Shown here: in pieces, positions 9,683 through 20,177 of the stretch
Numbering within the stretch: the first letter of the stretch is position 1
How the letters are laid out: each line of letters opens with the position of its first letter
Source: Fusarium oxysporum f. sp. lycopersici 4287
Lineage: Eukaryota; Ascomycota; Sordariomycetes; Hypocreales; Nectriaceae
Length of the DNA: 64,000 nt
Assembly: GCF_000149955.1 (NCBI RefSeq)
Contig: NC_030997.1
Location: 930,001-994,000, forward strand
Direction: 5' to 3'
Program-made: the position numbers and the translations under genes
Notes under the pieces: model-generated
Databases searched by the model: none
What the model saw: only the letters and a program-made list of their open reading frames with translations
What the model was told of the DNA's origin: nothing

Positions 9683-10952
9683 CTAAACTCCCGCGATTGC
9701 CCTCTTCTTCAAAACAGCCGAGTTCTCATTTAATCCGGCCCAATCATGAGCATCCAAGCAAGCCTGTCGACTTAACAACACAGCGACTTTGGTCCTCTCC
9801 CTTAACTCCGCCTCATACTCATCAATAACTTCACCTAACCCCTTTCCTTCATGATAGGCTCCTTCCAGAGCTTTTGTTAACCGATAAGCGTCAAGAATAC
9901 CATGGTTCGCTGCTTCGCCTCGATACATGGTCATCGCATGCGCCGCATCGCCAGCCAGAGTGATCCTACCATTGCGATTATCCCAAGGTGGACATGGCCA
10001 GTCCTGTAAGACAATCTCGATGACTTCAGACCCCTCTGGGATCCTCTGTACGGTATCCCGTAGCACGGGATTGAACTCTGTTGCTCGTTGCTTCATATAT
10101 GCCAAGCGCTCCGCGTCAGTGGCTTTGACTTCGTCTTCTGGTGTCTTCATAGGCCAGGATATCATGACCTGAACGCGATAATGCTCGTTATCTGTTCCCG
10201 CGCTACCGTTGACGAGTGGCGTTTCCAGCATACTGAACCAAAAGAACGTCCCTGTGTCAGGATGACAGCCTTGAAATAGAAGAGGATCGATATCTTTTAG
10301 TGGCTTTACCTGCTCTGGCGTGAGATCCAGAGCAGCACCGGTAAATCGTACGGGTAGTCGAATATTACGGTATGACTCTGGTGCTAAGAACTTTCTTGTT
10401 CTTGAGTTGCTACCCTCAACACCAACAATGAGAGACCCTTCAGCTCGAGATCCATCCTCAAACATAGCGACAACGCCATCATCGCGCTCTTCGATTGATG
10501 CAAGTCGCTTGTTCCAGTTGACATTATCAGACACGCTCTTAAGCAAGACCTTGCGCAGCTTCTCTCTATTAACGCGTCTTCGGTCGCCAGGTGGGATAAG
10601 GAACTTTGGCTCAAGGGTCTCGAGGTTGATGAACACGAATTTTCCAAGCCCTTGACGGTCGGCCTCTGGGTCGACTTGGACTGATTCGACGTCCTTGAAC
10701 GCTTCTTCTGATAGGAGTTCTCTGAGGAACGGGAGGACCCAATGGAGGGTTATGGCCCAGCCTTGACCGCGGGAGCTGATGTGACTGTCGCGTTCGTAAA
10801 TCTGGAACGGAATGCCAAGCTTCGCGATCGATGTCAGTGCGTCAATTGATGAAATGCTCGGGGAAGTGGATTACCTTCTTGAGGCCATGGGCGAGGACAA
10901 GGCCAACGACTCCAGCGCCGATTATGAGAACTGGCTTACGGTCTTTGGACAT
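9683..10952 (-). CDS. FAD-dependent aromatic-ring-type monooxygenase (PHBH fold), 404 aa
   Basis: Predicted class A flavoprotein monooxygenase that would use NAD(P)H and O2. Two exons (10952-10875, 26 codons, and 10819-9683) are joined across a 55-nt intron, restoring the N-terminal dinucleotide fold VLIIGAGVVGLVLAHGLKK followed by LGIPFQIYERD. The second FAD motif is GRITLAGDAAHAMTMYRGEAANHGILDAYRL, and a GSLIVGVEGSNS segment corresponds to the DG region. Length matches the family. The first exon is too short to be found by a simple frame search. It shares a divergent promoter with the alpha/beta hydrolase gene. The substrate is unknown; relatives hydroxylate phenols, hydroxybenzoates and polyketide aromatics. 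Confidence 0.9.
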
Positions 10953-11456
10953 GGTGATATTCGCGTGAGCTGACAAAAAATAGTCGAAAATTTGGGTTTG
11001 TGTAATTCTTGTCGCTTTGAACGAGGGGAAATATCAGGGTTTATTCTCTCATGATATCAGATTGACCCTTGAGTCCGTTTGCATTTGAAGTGAGTGCGAC
11101 GGCATCACACGTCATGAAGGAAGCTCTTATCAGGGCTGATCGGCGTTACAGTGAGGTCCCAGCAGCGCGGTTCAGTGCGTCCAGCTCAGTGAGGGGTCCG
11201 TCGGAAGTCGCCGTTATGCAACCGTCGGAAAACCATCATCAATTGCGCGCCAGACTAGCTCGAATTGTCACTGTAGATAGCGGGGACCGCGGAAATTAAT
11301 GATCTTTGCGACAAGGCAATTCACATTGGAACATGCGCCGGAACTGGGTGCGATGGAGGTGAGAATAGATTCATTCAAGAGTCAATTGATCTCGCTTCCG
11401 ATTCATTGCATCCTCAACCCATTCACCCCCAATATCGAATCTTTACAGCAATTACC
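10953..11456. promoter_or_regulatory. Divergent promoter of FAD monooxygenase and alpha/beta hydrolase
   Basis: A 504-bp bidirectional intergenic region. It holds GCGACGG (11096-11102) and two direct copies of CCGTCGGA (11198-11205, 11222-11229) spaced 24 bp apart. The reverse complement of the latter occurs at 16489-16496, upstream of the hydroxylase/transporter pair. These are candidate sites for the cluster regulator. Confidence 0.45.
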
Positions 11457-12503
11457 ATGACACAAGACACCAAACATGAGGCTCTCCAGCCTGTTCATCC
11501 CTCGATGAAGGGCAAACTCGACCCTGTCTTTGAGAAGCTCTACAACGACAACGTCGCCAACACTCCCCTCAAACCCATTGACCTCGGCATCCTTCGATCG
11601 AAATACTCAGTTCTCTACTCGTACGGCACTGGCCCTGCACCAGATGTCGCGCGCCAATACGATACTCAAATTGTCACGCATGAAGGCATCACTCTCGATG
11701 TGAGAGTGTATGAGCCCGACACTGCTGGTCCATGGCCTGTGCATATCGACTACCATGGTGGTGGTTGGGGTCTGGGCGATCTTGATACCGAGAGTCACAT
11801 TTGCAAGCATATCTGCAATGTCGCTGGCGTCGCAGTCGTTGACGTTGCATATCGTCTTGTACCTGAGAATGCTTTCCCATGTGGTGTTACCGATAGTTTC
11901 GCTGCCCTCAAGTACGTTTACGAGAAGGGCGCTGAGCGATTCAGTATTGATCCAGAGAGAATCTCCGTCGGTGGAGTCTCAGCCGGTGGATTCATCAGTC
12001 TTGCGCTGGCACACATGGCGCGTGACGCAGGCATTCCTCTTAAGCTTGTTGCTGTTGGAACACCAGTGATTGACGATTTGAGTCAATACTCTTCAGCATC
12101 AGATTCACCCTTTAAGTCTATGCAAGAAAATGAGCATGCGCCAACACTCAATTGGGGCCGACTAGCTTGGTTCGACAAGCTCAAATGGAGCTCTCTGGGT
12201 TCAACACCCGAAGAGATCGCTGAGAAGCGTGCGCAAATACCCGCGATTTACGGCAACTTGTTCAAGGCTGATAACTTCGACAACCTTGCAAAGACTGTTA
12301 TTTACACAGCTGGCGCAGATCCATTGAGAGACGAAGGTGAAGCTTACGGTATGAAGTTGATTGAGCATGGGAATGAGGTGACGATGAAGAGGTTCCCTGG
12401 TGTACCGCATCCGTTTATGCATATGGATAAGGATCTCTGGCAGGCGAAGGAGTTTATTCTGCAGACTGCTGGTGCTATTCGGACTGCTTTACATGAGCTA
12501 TAG
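11457..12503 (+). CDS. Alpha/beta hydrolase of the HSL (GDXG) family, 348 aa
   Basis: Predicted esterase or lactonase acting on small acyl or lactone substrates. The oxyanion-hole motif HGGGW is at about residue 100. The nucleophile motif GVSAGG places Ser175, the acid is Asp288 in GADPLRDEG, and the base is His318 in GVPHPF, all in the expected order and spacing. Single exon. The frame extends 17 codons upstream, but the ATG at 11457 sits in the better context (TTACCATGA) and begins a hydrophilic N-terminus, so I chose it. No signal peptide is seen, so it is likely cytosolic. It is divergent from the FAD monooxygenase, consistent with a ring-opening or ester-cleaving step in the same pathway; that role is inferred. 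Confidence 0.88.
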   Translation: MTQDTKHEALQPVHPSMKGKLDPVFEKLYNDNVANTPLKPIDLGILRSKYSVLYSYGTGPAPDVARQYDTQIVTHEGITLDVRVYEPDTAGPWPVHIDYHGGGWGLGDLDTESHICKHICNVAGVAVVDVAYRLVPENAFPCGVTDSFAALKYVYEKGAERFSIDPERISVGGVSAGGFISLALAHMARDAGIPLKLVAVGTPVIDDLSQYSSASDSPFKSMQENEHAPTLNWGRLAWFDKLKWSSLGSTPEEIAEKRAQIPAIYGNLFKADNFDNLAKTVIYTAGADPLRDEGEAYGMKLIEHGNEVTMKRFPGVPHPFMHMDKDLWQAKEFILQTAGAIRTALHEL

Positions 12504-12895
12504 CTTTAGATAGTGTAATTAAATCATTTTGTTAAAGACTGAAAGACGTCATAAGCATCAATATCGTGAGCCTGTGTATCATCAATCCGAGGGAGCGCAA
12601 GGAATACATGAACCTGCGATGCTCATAGAGTTGGTAGCTCAAGCCAACCAACGGCTGGTCGCTGAAGACTTCACTGTTAGCGCCCTATCTCCCCATACCC
12701 GACAGCGCTATCTACCCCGCTTGATACCACTGTAGCGCCTGATATGACGGATACCATATCACCAAACTAGCTGTTAACAGTCTAGCACTCACGCGCTATC
12801 AAGATAACGAGGGAACCGGTTCGTAATTCCGGGTGACCTATACCTCCTCCCTTTCATTACCCCAGCTTTTCCTCCTCCTCATTGACCTCAAAATC
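12504..12895. other. Intergenic, 392 bp
   Basis: 3' flank of the hydrolase and promoter of the regulator. A short symmetric stretch with repeated TAGCGC(C/T) words lies around 12679-12740. No gene is seen. Confidence 0.4.
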
Positions 12896-14756
12896 ATGGC
12901 GACGCGCGAGCGATCGAGTAATACCTGCTTACGATGCGCCGAGATCAAACAGCGCTGCAAGGGTGGTGTGCCATGTGATCGGTGCAGCAGGTTGAGTCTA
13001 CCATGTCGTCCGAAGGGATACTCGGGTTTGTTTTCCGGAGAGCTTGGGCTGGATGGTGGCAATGGGATTTCTGTTGGTCAGCCGAAAGCAAAAATACGCA
13101 GGGTACAGACAGGTTGTTTGACGTGCAAAAGGCGTAAGAAGAAATGCGATGAGCGGTAAGCCCCCACCTCGTTTGTCTTGATGAGCCCGATCTCATCCTT
13201 GTCATAGGAAACCCAGCTGTGGCGATTGCAGGAGACTTTGCCTCGACTGTTCGTGGCCGACAGAGAGAGCAAGTAGACCAAGGCTCAACAGCTGGACCAA
13301 TGAATCATGGCTCAGCGCAGAACAAGTCCTCGACCTATCTTCGGAGACATCGCCAAGCCCAAATCCTTCACCAGGTTCAGTCCAATCCAACGTGGACCTG
13401 AGTATCGCCGACTTGCTGTGCCAAATGTCCACAGCCGTTCCTGTAGATGGTACCGACGTTGACATGACGGGGACATTGCCAGAACTGTCCTGGGACTTGA
13501 CAACTGACTCAGGCTGGCTCGATATTCTCCCGGAAACACCTCCCGTTGCTGAAGACTCACCAGACAGTCTACCGAATACCACGCTGACTCTGTATACGCC
13601 GAGCTTGGTACCGGACATGACATCTCCTCACGACAAAGCATTACTAAACCACTACTCAAATATTGTCGCCTCAGTGCTATCAAGGCATCCAAACACGACA
13701 TCAAACCCCTACCTCAGCTATCTCGTACCCATGGCCGTCTCAAATCAGCTTATCCTGCATTGCGTCCTCGCTTTGAGCGCAACACATTGGCAGAAGCTTC
13801 AACCCGACATGCGAGATAGGGCGTTATACCACAAAGGGCAAGCGACACAATCTTTGGCCGGTCTCCTACCCCATGTCGATGGGGGCTCAGTGGATGTTGC
13901 GCTGGTGTCTTGTCTGCTTTTGTGTATGTCGGAGCTGTTCGACGGTACCTCGGCAGGATGGAAGCTTCACCTCCAGGGCGCAAAACGACTCCTGTCAACA
14001 GTCAAGTCCCAGACTGGTGGTAATTTGGCAGGCCACTTCAAGTTCTTTGTCAAGCTAGCACGCTTTCTAGACAGTGCAGCAACGACAAGTACCTGCAAGC
14101 CTCCTCTGATAGATGACAAGACAGTAACCACTACACCTGAGCCGACTGAAGATTCTAGCAATGACGATGCTGCAGTTTATGGAATACCGAAAGAACTGTT
14201 CCACATGGTCGATCGTGTGAACAACCTGGCTAGCAAGAGAGGAACAAGGGTTGATGAAGCATCGGAAGCCTTGTTTCGCCAAGAAGCCGAAATGGTTCAA
14301 GGCCGACTGGATAATTGGGCCTATGATTACGGTGGACTCGCTGGCGCTGTTGCATCTCTGTCACCAACAAATGACGACGTACTCCATGCAACGACTGCAT
14401 ACGAATGGGCACTCCGGCTCCGGCTTCACCAAATCACAGAAGGATACTCTCTGACAGAGAAAGTATTCGAGTGTGTCCAGCACATTCTCGACTCAGCACA
14501 GAAGATCCGTTATGGCAGTCCTCTCGAGAGCTGCCTATTGTTTCCTCTGGTGATGGCAGGCGGTGCATGCAATTGTCTTGAGCAGAGGATGGTGGTGCAA
14601 GACAGGCTGATGATTATGGAGCGGACTTGTGGATTTGGGTATGTACATCAGAGCCGTGAGTTGGTTGAGACTGTTTGGAAGAGAAGGGAAACAGAGACGA
14701 TGGTTAATTGGGCTAGGATTCGATATGAGGAGATGGGTGGATTAGCACTCTACTGA
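12896..14756 (+). CDS. Transcription factor with two tandem Zn2Cys6 clusters, 602 aa
   Basis: Predicted nuclear DNA-binding regulator. Exons are 12896-13155 and 13208-14756, with a 52-nt intron (GTAAGC...CATAG). The first cluster is C-x2-C-x6-C-x5-C-x2-C-x6-C beginning CLRCAEIKQRC. The second, C-x2-C-x6-C-x6-C-x2-C-x6-C, begins CLTCKRRKKKC and is completed only after splicing (KPSCGDCRRLCLDC). The rest is a Fungal_trans_2-like helical region of about 370 residues (MALALS-like segment LHCVLALSATHWQ, then LLLCMSELFDGTSAGWKLHLQGAKRLL). A single zinc cluster is usual, so two complete clusters in one protein is uncommon. Its position inside the enzyme/transporter group makes it the likely pathway regulator. 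Confidence 0.9.
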
Positions 14757-14870
14757 TAACAATGCACAGTATTACGAACAAACGCAATTGTACTGGTGAG
14801 ACATGTAATTGAAAGGCTATGAAATGAGAGGACTATTTTAAACAGGGTATACACAAGCTCTAAGTCACCC

Positions 14871-16112
14871 CTACGAAGAGACTTCCGCATCATTGACCAG
14901 CCCGGCGATATGAGCATGCATATCATAAGCACAAACCTCATCAATCGTCAACATACCCGGCTTCGTATTCTTGCTCGACCAACCAATCCTTTCATTCAGA
15001 TTCTCTCTCGCACGCTTGCTCGCTTCTTGCAATCTTGTAGCACGTGGCTTTCGCTCCGCCTCATACAACTTGAGACGCTGCTCAACGGTCAGGTCTGAAT
15101 ACTTCTCTGAGAACAGAATACCCAAAGCACCTGCATCTTCGATTGCCATGCATGCGCCCTGACTTTGGTCAGGCATCATGGGATGCGCAGCATCACCGAG
15201 CAGTGTGCAGCGGCCTTTTGTCCAGTAGGGATAAGGATCGTGGTTGTATAGACGCCACATCTTGATGTCTTCTGCGTTGAGGAAGAGCTTGATGAGCTTG
15301 GGGTCCAGCCCAGGGAATGTAGAAGCAAGGACGTCGCCGGTAGTGGAGATGTTCCATCCATCTTCCTTGGTGTCATTCTTCTCAGCTGGGTAGAAGCAGT
15401 AGCATGAAACAACGTTGTTATCGCTGCATGCTGACAGAACGATCTTGGTCTTGGTGTCACCTCCCCAGAACTCAATTGCCTCGTTGTTTATGTACTCCTC
15501 CAGACCGAGATCGCGAAGCTTGTCGGCGTAGATGATGCAGCGATAACAGCAAGATGTGCTGGGCACGAAGTTTGGAATGACGCCGAGCTGCTCACGCATC
15601 ACACTTCGAATACCGTCGGCACAGATGATAGCATCATGTGTAGCCTCATTACCATTCTCAAAAGTGATATGACCAGTTTCAGTGTCAAGCTTGGATGCCT
15701 TGTGCCATGTCTTTAGCTCAGCAGGTCGACCTTTGCCACTTTGCGACAAAGCAGTGTCCTTGAGGTGATTATGCAAATCGATTCGATGAAAGTTGTTGTA
15801 GTCTGTGCCGAAGCGTTCGCGATAGTCTCCCAAAGGGTATGTGCCCTCGACTTCTCCAGTAGAATAGTCATGGCGAATGAGGTTGCGCAGGATGACTGGC
15901 TTGGCAGCGGGAATGTCAACGTCCCATTCTTCCAAGAAGCGAGAGCCATTAGAGGCGACCGAGAGAGATGCACCGACTTCACCACCAAAGTCGTAGCGCT
16001 CGTAGAGAGTGACTTGGTGGCCGGCTCGTCGGAGGGCGATGGCGGCGGAGAGACCACCAAGACCGGAGCCGATGATGCCTATTGAGAGAGACGTTCCTGT
16101 TCGTCCAGGCAT
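14871..16112 (-). CDS. Salicylate-hydroxylase-like FAD monooxygenase, 413 aa
   Basis: Predicted class A flavin monooxygenase, the group that includes salicylate 1-hydroxylase and 6-hydroxynicotinate 3-monooxygenase, hydroxylating an aromatic acid with NAD(P)H and O2. Single exon. The GxGxxG motif is IGIIGSGLGGLSAAIALRRAG, with the acidic Glu of LYERYD at the strand end. The DG motif lies in HDAIICADGIRSVMR, and the GD motif is GRCTLLGDAAHPMMPDQSQGACMAIEDAGAL, which is very typical of salicylate hydroxylases. Length is normal. It is divergent from the anion symporter gene across 775 bp, a common arrangement for an uptake/first-step pair. Confidence 0.92.
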   Translation of the reverse strand: MPGRTGTSLSIGIIGSGLGGLSAAIALRRAGHQVTLYERYDFGGEVGASLSVASNGSRFLEEWDVDIPAAKPVILRNLIRHDYSTGEVEGTYPLGDYRERFGTDYNNFHRIDLHNHLKDTALSQSGKGRPAELKTWHKASKLDTETGHITFENGNEATHDAIICADGIRSVMREQLGVIPNFVPSTSCCYRCIIYADKLRDLGLEEYINNEAIEFWGGDTKTKIVLSACSDNNVVSCYCFYPAEKNDTKEDGWNISTTGDVLASTFPGLDPKLIKLFLNAEDIKMWRLYNHDPYPYWTKGRCTLLGDAAHPMMPDQSQGACMAIEDAGALGILFSEKYSDLTVEQRLKLYEAERKPRATRLQEASKRARENLNERIGWSSKNTKPGMLTIDEVCAYDMHAHIAGLVNDAEVSS

Positions 16113-16887
16113 GTCGTGCTGTGAAGAGCTTGTATGAATAAGTTGAGGCTATAATTGAGCCGTTTGGCTTAGTGATACAGAGAGGTGCTACAAGGTGCAA
16201 TGAAGTACTTTGTAAGATGTGATTGAGTGTATTAATGAGAAGATTGTAATTGAAGTTCTAATTATATGTATCGTAGTCTTATGCCCGGCGCTCAAGTCAT
16301 GTCATTACTCTCGTCTCACATCATACCAACCCCAGACTGTTTCGCCCTCCAACGACTGAGGCTGAAGACCACTATCTCAAACCGCGCGGACCGCTATCAA
16401 CAAGACCAACCCAAAAACCATCCCTGAGACCTCGAAGCGACGGGCGGGGAAGTAATCCACATGATTTCATTGGTCCCGCCCATCAGGATCCGACGGTTGC
16501 AGCTTTATCACAGTCTAGCCCAATTTAGATTGAGTTTACCGACGTATCATCATTCCCCAGGTTTTTGAAGTCTAGACTCCGAGCTATGACTTGAACTCTG
16601 TCAAGATAACATTACGACTACTCATGTTTGGCTGGTTGATGTCTCAAAGGTGGTATCGCAGGCTCGAGGTACTTAACCCTGTCTTGTCGTCGCACTGAGG
16701 CATCTGCTTTTGGCTTCAGTACAGGCTGCCTTCGTCTATCGATCGCTACCTTGCCACCAATTGAACTCTTCACTCAACTATCTGACTCTTACTTCAACTC
16801 ACATCAACCCTTTGTGTAGCCTAATAGGTGAGTACCTAACAACTTGCAGTGACTGCATCTGTCTAACATCTTCGTGGCAGTTTCACC
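16113..16887. promoter_or_regulatory. Divergent promoter with shared cluster motifs
   Basis: Bidirectional region between the hydroxylase and the transporter. It contains GCGACGG (16437-16443), a GGGCGGG/CCCGCCC inverted pair around 16442-16480, GGTCCCGCCCATC (16472-16484) and CGACGGTTGCAGC (16491-16503). The last two match 9099-9111 and 9056-9068 at 12 of 13 bases each. A probable 53-nt 5'-UTR intron runs 16828-16880 (GTGAGT donor, CTAAC branch, GGCAG acceptor), ending just before the transporter ATG. Confidence 0.5.
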
Positions 16888-18345
16888 ATGACTCCCGCCG
16901 ACAACGAGAAGATCCCAGACATCATGCGCCCTCCCTCCGTCACCAAAGGCTCGGTCCAAGATGTCATCAGCGAAACATCTCTGAAGCCAATCACTCGTAA
17001 AGTCGACTATCATCTCGTTCCTCTTATGCTAGTCTGTTACTTCCTCCAATTCCTCGACAAAGTCCTCATCAACTATGCCAACATCATGGGTCTTTCCGAG
17101 AACCTCCACTTCACAGGAAATGACTTCTCCTGGATGGCCACCGCTTTCTTCATCGGTTTCGCTGTTGCTGAGTTTCCTCAGGGTGTCTTGATCCAGAAGT
17201 TTCCCGTCAGCAAGGTCCTTGGTCTCAACGTTGTCCTCTGGGGTATCGTTATCTGCTGCTCTTCCGCTGCGCATAACTTCCCTGGCATGACAGCTGCGAG
17301 AACTCTTCTTGGCATGTTCGAAGCGGTTATCTCACCTGCCCTTATCATGATCACTTCGCAGTGGTACACCAGAAGACAAGCCACCCCAAGAACCGGTATC
17401 TGGTACTGCGGTCTTGGCATCGGCCAGACTGTTGGTGGACTCATCTCGTATGCTGCCCAGCATGGTAGTCGAACCAGCAGCTTCCAGAGCTGGCGCATCA
17501 TGTTTGTGTCCGTTGGCGCCTTCAACGTTATGATTGGCCTCCTTGTACTCTTCTGGATGCCTTCCAGTATCAAGGATGCCAAGTTCCTTACAGAGCAGGA
17601 GCAGATCATTCTTCAAGAAGTACTTGATGCTGATCAGGGAGGGAAAAGCGCCAAGGTCTTCCGCCGTGCAGGTATTTGGGATGCTCTCAAAGATATTCAA
17701 GTTTGGCTGCTCTTCCTCAACACTATTCTCATTGTGATCCCATCAGGCATCATTACAACCTTCTCTGCTACTCTGATCCGCGGCTTTGGATACGACCCCA
17801 AGCAGGCGGCCCTTCTCAATATGCCTGCTGGTGTTGTGTCAGTGTCGGCCACCTTACTCAGCACTTTCGCCATCCTCTACGGGTTCCCAAGATGGCTGGG
17901 GCTTTGCCTTCTCATGGTCCCAACTCTGATTGGCGCAGGACTCATGTCCTTCTACTCCAGCAGTCAAGCTGGCTCCCTTGCCGGAATCTACTTGATCAAC
18001 TTCGACGTCGCACCTCTCGCACTTGTTTATGCTCTTGTCGGAGCTAATGTTCAAGGATACACCAAGAAGGTCACTACGAACGCCATCGTTGCTGTTGGCT
18101 TCTCCATCGCCAACATCATTGGACCGCAGACTTTCCAAGCAAAAGATGCGCCAAGCTTCATCCCAGCAAAGATCACCGTCTTCTGTGTTTGTGGCGGATC
18201 GGTTGTTGTTACCATTCTTACTAGAATTCTTTATGGCCTTCGAAACAGAAAGGGAAGGGTTTCACAGGATCTTGGACAGAGTGGAGAGGTTGATTCGGAT
18301 ACCATGACGGATAGGAACAACCCTAACTTCTTCTACGTTTACTAA
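16888..18345 (+). CDS. MFS anion:cation symporter (Dal5/allantoate permease-like), 485 aa
   Basis: Predicted plasma-membrane importer of a carboxylate or other organic anion, of the ACS family that includes Dal5, nicotinate (Tna1) and vitamin transporters. Single coding exon. The family opening is seen: charged N-terminus, KVDYHLVPLMLVCYFLQFLDKVLINYA as TM1, SWMATAFFIGFAVAEFPQG as TM2, then ARTLLGMFEAVISPALIMITSQWY. About 12 membrane segments follow with a central loop near residue 230-265. The C-terminal tail is polar. Placed divergently next to the salicylate-hydroxylase-like gene, it probably imports that enzyme's substrate; this is inference. Confidence 0.92.
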   Translation: MTPADNEKIPDIMRPPSVTKGSVQDVISETSLKPITRKVDYHLVPLMLVCYFLQFLDKVLINYANIMGLSENLHFTGNDFSWMATAFFIGFAVAEFPQGVLIQKFPVSKVLGLNVVLWGIVICCSSAAHNFPGMTAARTLLGMFEAVISPALIMITSQWYTRRQATPRTGIWYCGLGIGQTVGGLISYAAQHGSRTSSFQSWRIMFVSVGAFNVMIGLLVLFWMPSSIKDAKFLTEQEQIILQEVLDADQGGKSAKVFRRAGIWDALKDIQVWLLFLNTILIVIPSGIITTFSATLIRGFGYDPKQAALLNMPAGVVSVSATLLSTFAILYGFPRWLGLCLLMVPTLIGAGLMSFYSSSQAGSLAGIYLINFDVAPLALVYALVGANVQGYTKKVTTNAIVAVGFSIANIIGPQTFQAKDAPSFIPAKITVFCVCGGSVVVTILTRILYGLRNRKGRVSQDLGQSGEVDSDTMTDRNNPNFFYVY

Positions 18346-18622
18346 ACAAGACGAGTTGGTTTCATAGTAGTTTATTGCTTTAGGAATGAATCTCAACCAG
18401 TTTAAATATCACATCTGTCTCTCTAAGAAATCATTTACTCGACTTCTGGTCATAGTACGGTTAGAAGCATCATGGCACTGAAATCTTGGTGATTGTAATT
18501 CTTTAATTGCGCTATCCAAACTAACTGACCCTCAAAGCAAAAAATACCATGGGCTCACGATTGGGCCACTGAACTGCGACCTACAAGCAAGAAACTTTCG
18601 CCGAGGAATCAGATCCATGAGC

Positions 18623-19682
18623 TCAAAGGTCGTTGGCAAAGAAGACAGGCTTAGCAGCATGTCGGTTGACGCGAAGGCTCAGCTGGTCGGGTCGCGAGTA
18701 ATGGCCGACGATGTCCAAGTTCTGCTTCGCCTTGTACTTCTCTTCAAGGTTGATATCAGCATAAAGAATACCCTCCTGATGAGGATCTAGCGGCTTGACA
18801 AGTTCCTCTCCGAAAGGCGAAAAGATCATACTGAAGCCACCGCCAGACTTCTTAGTATAGTCATAGCCCTTGACGTTCGCCTTCTCATGGTTCTCCTCAG
18901 TCATGATCTGACTTGCCAGAAGAACGAAGCAGGCTCCCTCCATGGAGACGACGTGAGAGAAGGCCTTACAGCATTCGGGAGTAATATGGTAAGGCCACTC
19001 GGGGACGTTCTGGGGGAAGATTGATGGCCAGCTGGAGACGTGGATATCGACATCCTGCGAGTATTCATAGTAGCGGAGAAGTGTCTGAGTGTGCTCCCAG
19101 CAGTTAAGACCAGCAACCTTTCCGAACTTTGTGTCGGCGACATTGGTCAGAGATTCGCCCTGTCCGTCACCGTAGATAGCACGCTCAACGTGGGTGGGCT
19201 TGATCTTGCGGCGGTGAAGAACAATGGTGCCGGTCTCGTCGATAAAAGACTTACTCCGTCAGTACGCCGAGTGGTCCGCTCAGTGGCACAACTCACCTGT
19301 GCGATGTAAAGAGTTCCCTTGTATCTCTCACTGTATCCAAGAACAACAAAAACACCTGCCTCTCGAACAGCAGCTCGAATCTGGTCCATCTCAGGTGACT
19401 CTCTCTCCAATGAGTTCTTGAAGTACTCGTTGATCCACGGTGCGTTCTCGGTGGGTGAGTTGGCCCAGATGCTCCTAAAAATGAATAAGCTGATCTGCCG
19501 ATGTTTTGTAAGTCTGTTACATACCATGGATATCCAGGAATAAAGACTTCGGGGAAGCCGATGACATTGGCACCGTTCTTTGCTGCCTCTTGGATGAGAC
19601 CGATGGACTTGTTGACACCGCCCTGGAGATCGTTCCAGACGGGCTCGGCTTGGATGGCGGCGACCTTGAGGGACTTGGACAT
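18623..19682 (-). CDS. Nitrilase (C-N hydrolase), 320 aa
   Basis: Predicted nitrilase converting an organic nitrile to the carboxylic acid and ammonia. Three exons: 19682-19525, 19474-19297 and 19249-18623. Both introns (50 and 47 nt) have proper GT-AG ends, and splicing keeps phase, giving GYPW-SIWANSP and LYIAQ-SFIDETG. The catalytic triad is visible: Glu in [11 protein letters not shown], Lys in [11 protein letters not shown] and Cys in GLNCWEH. It resembles aliphatic/arylaceto nitrilases more than cyanide hydratase, being shorter and lacking the extended C-terminal tail. It closes the catabolic-looking block and could feed a carboxylate to the hydroxylases upstream. It is convergent with the transporter gene. 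Confidence 0.93.
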
Positions 19683-20177
19683 CTTGATAGATTATGGTTG
19701 GAGTTGAAGGGATATGTGTTGGTGGTTGTTTTGCTGATGTTTGAGTTCGACTGAGAAGGATGATGCGATGGGGAACTTGAGGGTGGTTTGCTCTTGTACT
19801 TATACTCGTGGGACTGATACTCATCGAATGGCAAACACACGACGATATTGCCTATCTCAGCCTACAACTGCCCTTGGCAGGGATTGCTTGAGGGGTCTAT
19901 CCGGATATCAGATTACCTGATGATCATCGTGGTCGGATGATTGATTCCCGGATAACCCCCCTTCTTGACCCCAGTTACCCCAGATATGCCAAAACTTAAT
20001 GTCCGCACGCCGGAACTATGATATCCGCATCATAGAGTAGATCATAGTCAATGCGCCATGTAGTACGTGACAGGCATCGATCGAGTCAGAAGTACGATAG
20101 TGAATATCCTAGAAATGGATTAAGCTACATAAGCCAGACCAGTATTACCTAAAGAAGGCCTTATTACAGTCCTAAAA
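19683..20177. other. Intergenic, 495 bp
   Basis: Promoter of the minus-strand nitrilase and 3' flank of the next regulator. The shared GCGACGG-type boxes seen elsewhere in the cluster were not found here. No gene is seen. Confidence 0.4.
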
